In this document: positions 47,257 through 54,805 of the stretch, piece by piece
How the letters are laid out: every line of letters starts with the position of its first letter
Position numbering within the stretch: position 1 is the stretch's first letter
Origin: Magnetococcales bacterium
Lineage (GTDB): Bacteria; Pseudomonadota; Magnetococcia; Magnetococcales; Magnetaquicoccaceae
DNA: 64,000 bases
Reading direction: 5' to 3'
NCBI GenBank assembly: GCA_011089965.1
Contig: JAANAU010000017.1
Coordinates: 1-64,000, forward strand
Program-made: the position numbers and the translations under genes
The notes under the pieces: generated by a model
Told to the model about the DNA's origin: nothing
Database searches by the model: none
The model's input: only the letters and a program-made list of their open reading frames with translations

Positions 47257-48407
47257 TACAGCGCCAACAGTTGCGCACTCATCGCCTCCAGACTCAATCC
47301 CGCCACCGTGGCCCGGGCATCGGCTCCCATGGCAGCCCGTAACGCCGGATCCCCCAATCGCTCCAGCATGCCAGTCAACCGCTTCAGATCCAAAGCATCC
47401 ACCAAAAAACCGTTGCGTCCAGACTCGATCAGATCCGCAGCACCACATTTGAAGCTGGTCACCAGGGGCAATCCCATGGCCATGGCCTCCAGAGCCACAT
47501 TGGGAAACGGATCATACAATGTGGGCAACACCACACCATCGGCTGCGGCATAAAACGGCACCACATCCCGACGCCCCCCCACGAACAGAACCCGATTGGC
47601 CACTCCCAACCGCCGGGTCAAAGCCTGCATGGCCGCCTGCTCCTTGTCCTGTCCCACCACCAGCAACCGTGCCGGAACACCCATCCGTGCCACGGCATGC
47701 AACACCATCGGCAACCCCTTGCGCGCAAAACCCGATCCCACGAACAACAACAACAGCTCATCGGCTCCGATACGCCACTCGGCCCGCACCCCGGCACCCA
47801 GGTGCGCCTTGTGATCCGGATGAAACCGCTCCAGATCCACACCACTGTAGATCACCCGCAGCTTGTCCGGTGCGATCCGAAACCTTTGCGCGATCTCATC
47901 CCGGACCATGCGCGAATTGCAAATCACGGCGCGCAATCCCGGGTGCTCAAACAACCGCTGCTCCATGGTCAACAGATAATGGTGATAGGGATTGACAGCC
48001 ACCAGCCAGCGTGCGATCCGGCCTTGCACGCGCCTGCGCTGCGCCAGCCACTCGGCATGCACCCCGTCCCCGGCACGATAGAGATCACAACCGGGGATCC
48101 GTTCGTGGCTCTGCACCAGGTCATAACGGCGCGGTGTCAGCAGACGACGCACACACCAGGCAAAACCGGCATCCCGGATCAGTCGGCCCAGATGAAACGG
48201 ATCACACCGCTGGAGCGCAAACCCCTTCTGCTCTTCCGTTTCCCAGGCGCGCGCGATCACGGTGATGGCCACACCTTGGGCCTGCAAGGCGCCCATGGCC
48301 CGTTCCAGAAAACGTTCCGCCCCGCCAAACGGGGTGTAACGCTGCCGGATCAAGGCCAATGTCAGGGCCTGCTCCTGCTTCCGTACCATCTCCATACCCA
48401 CAGCCAC
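47241..48407 (-). CDS. GT4 glycosyltransferase, WaaG-like
   Basis: 388 residues. LALIRQRYTPFGGAERFLERAM is the WaaG-type donor-site start. Then YDLVQSHERIPGCDLYRAGDGVH, AVICNSRMVRDEIAQRF, VIYSGVDLERFHP, FVGSGFARKGLPMVLHA, and YDPFPNVALEAMAMGLPLV with the GT-B Glu. It probably adds the first outer-core hexose. The frame opens with GTG 48407; ATG 48395 is an alternative. It is convergent with the GT2 gene. Confidence 0.88.
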   Translation of the reverse strand: MAVGMEMVRKQEQALTLALIRQRYTPFGGAERFLERAMGALQAQGVAITVIARAWETEEQKGFALQRCDPFHLGRLIRDAGFAWCVRRLLTPRRYDLVQSHERIPGCDLYRAGDGVHAEWLAQRRRVQGRIARWLVAVNPYHHYLLTMEQRLFEHPGLRAVICNSRMVRDEIAQRFRIAPDKLRVIYSGVDLERFHPDHKAHLGAGVRAEWRIGADELLLLFVGSGFARKGLPMVLHAVARMGVPARLLVVGQDKEQAAMQALTRRLGVANRVLFVGGRRDVVPFYAAADGVVLPTLYDPFPNVALEAMAMGLPLVTSFKCGAADLIESGRNGFLVDALDLKRLTGMLERLGDPALRAAMGADARATVAGLSLEAMSAQLLALYHELL

Positions 48408-48492
48408 TTTCCTTTTTGCCGATGGTAGCGTTTAATAAGGGTGTGAACCGCACAACCTTGCAACCTGCGCACGAGTTTCCAAATCCATCCCC

Positions 48493-49599
48493 ATGACCAG
48501 ATCCTGGCATATTGTCCATACCGAATCCTCTTTGGGCTGGGGCGGACAGGAGATCCGCATCCTGACCGAATCCATTGGCCTGCTCCAACGGGGGCACCGC
48601 GTGGAGCTGCTCTGTCCCGAGGAGGCCAACATTTTCCAGGAGGCCACAACCCGGGGAGTTCCAGTCACAGCCACACCGATTGCCAGAAAAAATCTCACCG
48701 GCCTGCTGGCCCTGCGTGCCCGTCTGAATGCGTTGCGGCCCGACATTCTCATCACCCACAGCTCCACCGACAGCTGGTTGAGCGCCCTGGCCACCCGGTG
48801 GCTGGAGCCATCTGTGCCTCTCATCCGGCTGCGCCACATCTCAGCCCCTGTACCCGTGAATCCCGCCAATCGCTGGCTGTATGGCTCGGTCAGTCGCTTG
48901 GTGATCACCACCGGGGAGGGAATCCGCAACCGTTTGATTGCCGTCAATGGCATCCCGGCCCATCAGGTACGTTCCATACCCACAGGTATTGATCTGACCC
49001 GGTTTACCCCCGGAGAGCGCCAGTCAGCACGCATGAAACTCGGCTTGCCCCTTGACCGCCCGCTCATCGGCATCATTGCCACCTTGCGCAGTTGGAAAGG
49101 GCATCATGAACTGGTCGAAGCCTTTGCCCGCATCAACCACCCGACAGCACATCTGGTTCTGGTCGGCGACGGCCCCCAGGAGGTCGCGCTGCGGGAACGG
49201 ATCCAGCGTCTGGGCCTGCCACCCGAACGCATTCCAATGGTCGGACGCCAGAACAACATTCCAGAATGGCTGCATGCCTTGGATCTCTTTGTCCTGCCCT
49301 CCCTGGCCAACGAAGGGGTGCCGCAAGCCCTGATTCAGGCCATGGCGTGTGGTCTGGCCATTGTATCCACCCCTGTTGGCGGCATTCCGGAGATGATCAC
49401 CCATGATGTCAGCGGTTTACTGGTGGCTCCAGGCGACATCCTGGCATTGGGTCAGGCCATGGAACGACTGCTGGCAAACCCCACACTCTGCCAGCAACTC
49501 GGGGCAGAGGCCCGACAGGTGGCCCTGGAACGTTGTTCAGACCAGATCATGCTGGATCGCATGGAAGAGGCCATTGGCCAAGTCATCTCAGGGCGCTGA
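48493..49599 (+). CDS. GT4 family glycosyltransferase
   Basis: 368 residues, GT-B fold. IVHTESSLGWGGQEIRILTESIGLL, SIPTGIDLTRFTP, IGIIATLRSWKGHHELVEAF, LVLVGDGPQEVAL, MVGRQNNIPEWLHALDLFVLPSLANEGVPQALIQAMACGLAIV (catalytic Glu region). A retaining transferase for LPS core or surface polysaccharide; donor and acceptor unknown. Its 3' end overlaps the convergent YbhN-type gene by 12 bp. The 85-bp gap to the divergent GT4 gene may hold both promoters. Confidence 0.9.
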   Translation: MTRSWHIVHTESSLGWGGQEIRILTESIGLLQRGHRVELLCPEEANIFQEATTRGVPVTATPIARKNLTGLLALRARLNALRPDILITHSSTDSWLSALATRWLEPSVPLIRLRHISAPVPVNPANRWLYGSVSRLVITTGEGIRNRLIAVNGIPAHQVRSIPTGIDLTRFTPGERQSARMKLGLPLDRPLIGIIATLRSWKGHHELVEAFARINHPTAHLVLVGDGPQEVALRERIQRLGLPPERIPMVGRQNNIPEWLHALDLFVLPSLANEGVPQALIQAMACGLAIVSTPVGGIPEMITHDVSGLLVAPGDILALGQAMERLLANPTLCQQLGAEARQVALERCSDQIMLDRMEEAIGQVISGR

Positions 49600-50619
49600 A
49601 CGCATCGCATCCTGAACCCCCTTGCGATCAAACAAAAAAAGCACCAATCCAGGCAGGGTGGCCAACATGGTCAGGATCCGATAGACCAGAAGAATGGTGC
49701 CATAGGCTGCCCCGGAGGGTGCGGACTCGATCCAGCGACAGAGTTGATCAAATGCGGCTTCGCCCACACCGATGCCACCCGGGGTCAACGGGAGAAAATT
49801 GGCCATCCAGGCCCAGGGTGTGGCAAAGGCATACTCCAAAGGGGTCAATGAACCCACAGCCAGAGCCATGGCAATCAGCACCACCCCCCACAACAGCAGC
49901 ATCTGCGTCACGACCGAGATGGTCAAAGCCAGCATAAGCTGCGGCAGCGCATGGCGATACAGGCGGGCAATATCGATCAGTCTGGTCAACAAACGCCCCA
50001 CGCCTCCCCACTGCAACAGACGCCCAAACCAGGGCTGCCCGGAGAGTCGGCCCACCAGATGATAGAACAACACCGCCACCACAGGCGCACCAATCACGAT
50101 CAACACGACACCGGTTGCCATGATGCGCAACGGCGCACTGCCCATGGCCAGTTCGGGATGGACGATGATGGCCAGCAAGGCAATGAACAGCATGGCATAC
50201 AGTCCGATCAACCGATCCACGAACAGACTCAGAAAGGCTTCCAGACGATGGCAGGGGGCAGCACGCAACGCATGGGCCAGACGCACGGCATCACCGGCCA
50301 TGTTGCCCCCCGGCAACACGAGATTGCAGAAAATCCCCAGATAGTTGACCCGGTGACCCCAGGCATACGAGAGCGGAATCTTTTGGGAGTGCAGCAGAAT
50401 CACCCAGCGCACCCCCACTGCGGAGTAGCTGATCAGACTGAACAGAAGGACCGCCAGGATGGTTCCCGGCGAGTCGTACAGGACGGTCAGGGCAGACAGA
50501 TCCAATCGACCCTGTTCAAAAAGCACCACAAACAATCCAACGGTCAATGCCAGTTTGATGAATGGCATCAACCGCCGCCAGGCAGGCGTTTGCTGTTCAG
50601 ACACGTCAGATGGTCCCAC
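49588..50619 (-). CDS. YbhN/AglD-type multi-pass membrane protein (LPG_synthase_TM family)
   Basis: 343 residues with about eight hydrophobic helices. Family marks: VNYLGIFCNLVLPGGNMAGDAVRLAHAL, FLSLFVDRLIGL, and FLPLTPGGIGVGEAAFDQL. Relatives are the flippase-like part of MprF and uncharacterised proteins next to glycosyltransferases. A role in moving lipid-linked sugars or phospholipids is inferred from the neighbouring LPS genes. It starts 10 bp from the pilus-like genes at its other end but points away from the plus-strand LPS operon. Confidence 0.88.
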   Translation of the reverse strand: MGPSDVSEQQTPAWRRLMPFIKLALTVGLFVVLFEQGRLDLSALTVLYDSPGTILAVLLFSLISYSAVGVRWVILLHSQKIPLSYAWGHRVNYLGIFCNLVLPGGNMAGDAVRLAHALRAAPCHRLEAFLSLFVDRLIGLYAMLFIALLAIIVHPELAMGSAPLRIMATGVVLIVIGAPVVAVLFYHLVGRLSGQPWFGRLLQWGGVGRLLTRLIDIARLYRHALPQLMLALTISVVTQMLLLWGVVLIAMALAVGSLTPLEYAFATPWAWMANFLPLTPGGIGVGEAAFDQLCRWIESAPSGAAYGTILLVYRILTMLATLPGLVLFLFDRKGVQDAMRSAP

Positions 50620-50628
50620 AAGCAGAAA

Positions 50629-50940
50629 CTATTCCGACCGGATCGCCGGTTCTGCGCTCCCGGTATGCGCGGCAGAAAAACCAAAAATTCTCAATTGAAT
50701 GGGATCATGCACCCGGGCTGGGGGCACACGCAGTTGTCCCAATTCCGGCAACACCTTCTGCATGGTGCGCCGGGCGGCCTGATCCACGACCGGCAGGGTG
50801 CTTTTCTCCGGATTGGCAGGCAACGTAAAGAGCGGTTTGGTCTCCGCACCACCACCCGCCAACAGCCAATAACCGCTCGTGACCACCACGGCTGCCCCCA
50901 CCAGCCACAAAGAGATCAACCCCTGATGTTTGGCTTTCAT
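50629..50940 (-). CDS. Small pilus-assembly-associated membrane protein (PilP/MshK-like position)
   Basis: 103 residues from ATG 50940. One N-terminal membrane helix (LISLWLVGAAVVVTSGYWLLAGGG), then a short periplasmic tail ending in QLRIFGFSAAHTG..., with a small beta motif LRVPPARVHDPIQLRIFG. It lies 8 bp after the PilM/PilN-like gene. In MSHA and type IV pilus loci this position is held by MshK or PilP, small proteins contacting the secretin. Sequence alone does not settle which. Confidence 0.7.
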   Translation of the reverse strand: MKAKHQGLISLWLVGAAVVVTSGYWLLAGGGAETKPLFTLPANPEKSTLPVVDQAARRTMQKVLPELGQLRVPPARVHDPIQLRIFGFSAAHTGSAEPAIRSE

Positions 50941-50947
50941 CGCTGGT

Positions 50948-52342
50948 CTACTCCCGCTCCAGTTTGAGGGTGAAAAGCAATTCGGTGACATCGGTGGCCA
51001 GATCACTTTTGACCACACGCAAACGGTTGGCGATCAGGTTGGCAACCAGGGTTTCGTGATCCTGGCTGGCCTGGGAGAATTCCGCCTGGATGCGCCCCTT
51101 CAGGGTGATCTGGATTTTGGAGCGTTCATCATACTCCACCACCACCTGATCCAACCCGATCCGATCCCCTGGCACAGACCTGGAGAGATCATGGAGCAGA
51201 GCCTGCAAAGTGGGGGCATTTTTCAAATGCAGCAGTTGATCGGCAAACTGCACGATTTTGGGATAGGAGGAATCCAGAGGTGCCACTTTCAATGGGGAAC
51301 GTTGTTTCAGGGTCTCCAGACGTTCGGCCTCGCTGGAGAGCAGACCCGCCCGGAGCTGCAAACCCAGTCCCATCAAAAAGAGGAGGGCCACGATCCCCAC
51401 CGCCACCGGCAACACCATCGGCAACCACTGCCGGGCCTGATAGCGCAGCCGGTCCACAGAAGAGGATACCGCATCGGCAACCGTCAGATGAGACAGTGCC
51501 TCCGGCAGGGAGGTGACGACAAAACCCCGGCCTTCCAGGGTATAGGTACGGCCTGGCAAGGGGCGAAACGGGACATTCAGATTCTTGCCCAGATTGTGCC
51601 CCCACTCCACGGCCAACAATCGGGCCTGTTCCACTCCCATCGGATCGGCATTGCGGGTTTGACCGGAAAAGGCGACCCCGCGTCCTTTGCCACCCTCCTC
51701 CTCTTCACTGCCGATCAGCCAACCAAAGTGGATGATCTCGTCGAGTCTGGCCTGGGATTCTGCCAGCAGGGCGCGGATCTCCTGGGCCACGGTATCGGTT
51801 TGATTCTCTTTGGCCTCGCGGGTGACACCATAACTGGAGACCCGACTGGCTGCCAACACCTGTCCGGAACGGCCCAGCAAAAGATCGACATGGCGGTCAT
51901 GTTCAAACAGCACCACAATGGTCTTGTCTTTGGAAAATGCGCGCAAACAGGCATACAACAGAGCATGTACCGAAAAAAGCAGGTGATGATCCGGGTCATC
52001 GTGGGCACGATCCTCATAAGCGGCCAACCTTTCCCCTTCGACCACGGTAAAGAACAGCTCGGTCGAGGTTTTGCCGCGCGCCCGTTTCCAGTGGGTGCAG
52101 ATCCGGGCATGTTCGCGGGCATCGCCGCTTTCCAGAAGGCGGCGTTGCGCCACCACCTCGGCATACCGGGCCGGGGCATCGACCGTGAGGAACCGGGCTG
52201 CTGCTCCGGCAAAATCGGTGATGATCCATTTACTGCCCGCAACCGCTGCAAACTCCTCCACCCGGACAGCCGCCCTTTCCTGCATGTGGCAGGCCACGCC
52301 ATCCACATCCACGATCCATTGGTCCTGCGCGGATTTTTTCAT
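50948..52342 (-). CDS. Pilus assembly protein with cytoplasmic domain, one helix and PilN-like periplasmic part (MshI-like)
   Basis: 464 residues from ATG 52342 (GGAGG nine bases upstream). Residues ~1-290 form a cytoplasmic domain reminiscent of PilM/GspL actin-like folds (TSTELFFTVVEGERLAAY; TIVVLFEHDRHVDLLLGRSGQVLAASRV). One membrane helix follows at ~305-330 (VLPVAVGIVALLFLMGLGLQL). The last part is a PilN/GspL-like periplasmic coil and ferredoxin-like domain (LKNAPTLQALLHDLSRSVPGDRIGLDQVVVEYDE, KIQITLKGRI). This fused architecture is like MshI or GspL rather than separate PilM and PilN. The adjoining genes are a PilO-like and a PilP-like protein. Confidence 0.75.
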   Translation of the reverse strand: MKKSAQDQWIVDVDGVACHMQERAAVRVEEFAAVAGSKWIITDFAGAAARFLTVDAPARYAEVVAQRRLLESGDAREHARICTHWKRARGKTSTELFFTVVEGERLAAYEDRAHDDPDHHLLFSVHALLYACLRAFSKDKTIVVLFEHDRHVDLLLGRSGQVLAASRVSSYGVTREAKENQTDTVAQEIRALLAESQARLDEIIHFGWLIGSEEEEGGKGRGVAFSGQTRNADPMGVEQARLLAVEWGHNLGKNLNVPFRPLPGRTYTLEGRGFVVTSLPEALSHLTVADAVSSSVDRLRYQARQWLPMVLPVAVGIVALLFLMGLGLQLRAGLLSSEAERLETLKQRSPLKVAPLDSSYPKIVQFADQLLHLKNAPTLQALLHDLSRSVPGDRIGLDQVVVEYDERSKIQITLKGRIQAEFSQASQDHETLVANLIANRLRVVKSDLATDVTELLFTLKLERE

Positions 52343-52357
52343 GGCGTACACCCTCCA

Positions 52358-52915
52358 TCAGCTCCGGGGGAAGAGCAGATAGTGGCCGGTCAAAGAGAGA
52401 AGAACCGCCGCACCCGGCTGTGGGATCGGTTCTGTCACCTGGGAGGGACCACCCGTACTGCTTTTGCCATGGAGCCGATTCAATACACGCGCGGGCAGCA
52501 GATCCTTGGCAAACAGCGAGGTGATCTCCAGACGTTTAGGTTTGAAGTAGTACCGGTCGGTTGGTCCAGCCTGTTCAAGCATGGTGCGCAGTTCGCTGGC
52601 TGTAACGATTTTTTCCTTGATATCGACCGTATAGGTGATCCAGCCCTGCCCTTCGGCCAAACGATGGCCTTCCGCAGCCTGGACAAACTGGTGCACCTCA
52701 TCGGCAAAGCGTTGATACTCCTGCATCTGTGCCTGTTGCTGTTCCAGTTCGGCACGTTGCTGGCGCAGCCGCTCCACCCGCTCATGCGCGGTTTGATAAT
52801 CCTGATACCCGCTTTTGGCCCACCAGGCACCCAAAGGCATGGCCAGCAGCACGCCCATAGCCACATACAAGGGAAATCGTCCCATGAGGGCGATCAGTGG
52901 ATGCAAGGCATTCAT
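52358..52915 (-). CDS. PilO/MshJ-like pilus assembly membrane protein
   Basis: 185 residues from ATG 52915 (AAGGAG ~9 bases upstream). One helix near the N-terminus (FPLYVAMGVLLAMPLGAWWA), a coiled coil (HERVERLRQQRAELEQQQAQMQEYQRF), then a small mixed domain with YTVDIKEKIVTASELRTMLEQAG and LEITSLF. The layout matches PilO, MshJ or GspM. It lies 15 bp upstream of the MshI-like gene in the same operon. Confidence 0.72.
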   Translation of the reverse strand: MNALHPLIALMGRFPLYVAMGVLLAMPLGAWWAKSGYQDYQTAHERVERLRQQRAELEQQQAQMQEYQRFADEVHQFVQAAEGHRLAEGQGWITYTVDIKEKIVTASELRTMLEQAGPTDRYYFKPKRLEITSLFAKDLLPARVLNRLHGKSSTGGPSQVTEPIPQPGAAVLLSLTGHYLLFPRS

Positions 52916-53106
52916 AGTGGACTGCTCCTTGGGATGAACACACGAACACGGACAACCGATGATCGTATAATCATGAAGAAAAAGCAATCCCCGCGCAACC
53001 TTGTTCAAAATATTCGCACACCCTTCACCCGTCAACCTATCAACCGCACCGGATCCCAACACCCGCACCCACCCGAAAAACCGGAAATCCGGCTGCTTTT
53101 TTCCAG

Positions 53107-53134
53107 TTGACAAGGCCAACGTGTCCACTAGAAT
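53107..53134 (+). promoter_or_regulatory. Candidate sigma70 promoter of the pilin gene
   Basis: TTGACA at 53107-53112 and TAGAAT at 53129-53134, 16 bases apart. The predicted start near 53141 gives a ~45-base leader before ATG 53187. No sigma54 -24/-12 motif was noticed. Confidence 0.55.
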
Positions 53135-53186
53135 AGTTTGTCGAAATCTGAATAAACCTTTACCCTATTCAAGAGAAATATATCCC

Positions 53187-53693
53187 ATGAATACCATGCG
53201 CGCTGTTGTCCGGCAACGTCGGGAAGCTGGCTTCTCCCTTGTGGAAATGGCCATCGTTCTGGTCATCATCGGCTTGATCGTCTCGGCCATCGCCGTGGGC
53301 AAAAGCACCATGGCCAAGGGTGAAGCCACCAAAGCCTTTCAGCAGTTCATCAATCCCTATATCCAGGCGGTCCTGAGCACCTATCAGGGAACCGGCACCG
53401 TGGCCTTGAGTCCCTCCACCCAGAAAGAGTTGATGACCTCTTATAAATATGGCGACGGCACCATTGAACTGGATGGAGCCACCACCAAAGCCACGGCTTC
53501 CGGTCAACTGACCGTGGCCTTCAAGCTGTCAGGCCTTTCCGGCGATCAGGGGGTGGAGCTGGCCAATGTGTTCCGCAACGCCCTCTCCGGCACCACACTG
53601 GATGCCAATGGCAGCAGCACGGTCAATGCCAGCAACACTTCGCTCTCGGCCACCTTCCGCGTTCCGGCTGTCAATATTCAAAGCGGATCGTGA
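53187..53693 (+). CDS. Type IV pilin-like protein (major pilin candidate)
   Basis: 168 residues from ATG 53187. A basic leader (MNTMRAVVRQRREAG) is cleaved before FSLVEMAIVLVIIGLIVSAIAVGKS (Glu+5), one long hydrophobic helix. The soluble part is Thr/Ser/Ala-rich (TIELDGATTKATASGQL; LDANGSSTVNASNTSLSA) and without cysteines, unlike many type IV pilins with a C-terminal disulfide. It has its own promoter and is followed by a strong hairpin, consistent with high-level single-gene expression, so it may be the main subunit of the flanking pilus system. Confidence 0.85.
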   Translation: MNTMRAVVRQRREAGFSLVEMAIVLVIIGLIVSAIAVGKSTMAKGEATKAFQQFINPYIQAVLSTYQGTGTVALSPSTQKELMTSYKYGDGTIELDGATTKATASGQLTVAFKLSGLSGDQGVELANVFRNALSGTTLDANGSSTVNASNTSLSATFRVPAVNIQSGS

Positions 53694-53710
53694 ATTGTAC
53701 CTGTCAACCA

Positions 53711-53755
53711 GAACAGCCTGCTCGCAACGTTCAGGTCGTGGCGAGCAGGCTGTTC
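53711..53755 (+). terminator. Perfect 15-bp hairpin after the pilin gene
   Basis: GAACAGCCTGCTCGC (53711-53725) is exactly complementary to 53741-53755, with a 15-base loop. It lies 17 bp past the pilin stop. No T-run follows, so it may attenuate or stabilise the pilin mRNA instead of terminating it outright. Confidence 0.6.
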
Positions 53756-53806
53756 GGTTGTGAGAAGAGCTGTTCCCAGGATGATTGACATACAAAGGAT
53801 CTGCTC

Positions 53807-54754
53807 ATGCGCACGCTTTGGGTTTTATGCGTTCTGTTCATAACTTTCGCAAGCCCTGCCACTGCTGCCCCGGACAAAGACAAATCCTGCAAAAAACTGC
53901 CCAAAGAGATGGCCAGCGCACTGGGCAGTGCCATCCATCAAAAAGATGAATTCGTGGTTCATTACCATGCCACCGGTCCCAATGCCATCCAGGAAAAGGC
54001 GGACCTCAATGGCAACACAATCCCGGATGCCGTGGAAGATGTGGCCACCAAATTGATCGCCATGCGCGAGATGCTCACCAGCAACGGCTTTGTTCACCCT
54101 TTCAAACAGCCCCGTTATCAGCAGGTCCGACAGATTCATGCCATCATGCTCCCGGTCAAAGGCAATGGCGTGGCGTATGAAAGTCCCCGCACCATGCCGG
54201 ATGGCACCTGCGCCCTGATCATCCATGTGGACAACGATGTCAGCTCTGAAAACATCACCCCTGCTCATGAGCTGTTTCATCTGTTTCAGTACGGCTACAC
54301 CATGTTCAAGCGGCCCTGGTATCTGGAAGGGATGGCACGCTGGTCCGAGTCGATGTTGCGGGCCACTCCGCCGAAAACCGCTCCCCTCCCCAAGAGCAAT
54401 GCGGAACTGACCGCATTTTTCGACAAAAAATATGATGCCGTTGGCGTCTGGTATGCCCTGACCACGGGCGTGGATCCGGTAGGTCAGATCAAGGTGCCGG
54501 AATCGGCAGCCAATCTGCGGTATGTGTCGGGCAAAAAAATGGTACAGGATGACAAACTGCCCGGTGTGGCTTTCATGCGCGCGGTTCTGGAAGGATTGGA
54601 CAAACTGGACGATCAGATCAGTACAGCTCAGGGATTGACTCCTTTTGGCTGGTCCGAATCCATGCAGAGGGATCAGAAACATGACCTGCCCATGTGGAAG
54701 TTGATCGAAACACTTTATCACACCCATGGACCGACCGGCAGAGCCGCACCATAA
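53807..54754 (+). CDS. Secreted zinc metalloprotease-like protein (HELFH)
   Basis: 315 residues; AAGGA eight bases before ATG 53807. Signal peptide LWVLCVLFITFASPATA. A Ca-binding-type loop DLNGNTIPDAVEDVATKL precedes the core, as in bacterial secreted proteases whose annotations mention a PD(Y/A)VE segment. The zinc motif HELFH occurs in TPAHELFHLFQYG, followed ~20 residues on by EGMARWSE, which would supply the third ligand Glu in a gluzincin. Exported, probably via Sec and possibly the T2SS encoded nearby. The substrate is unknown. It lies between a pilin and the ATP-grasp fusion gene. Confidence 0.82.
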   Translation: MRTLWVLCVLFITFASPATAAPDKDKSCKKLPKEMASALGSAIHQKDEFVVHYHATGPNAIQEKADLNGNTIPDAVEDVATKLIAMREMLTSNGFVHPFKQPRYQQVRQIHAIMLPVKGNGVAYESPRTMPDGTCALIIHVDNDVSSENITPAHELFHLFQYGYTMFKRPWYLEGMARWSESMLRATPPKTAPLPKSNAELTAFFDKKYDAVGVWYALTTGVDPVGQIKVPESAANLRYVSGKKMVQDDKLPGVAFMRAVLEGLDKLDDQISTAQGLTPFGWSESMQRDQKHDLPMWKLIETLYHTHGPTGRAAP

Positions 54755-54805
54755 CTGCATCATTATTTTTATTCTCTCAAGACGCTCTCACGGACCGAAC
54801 GCGGC

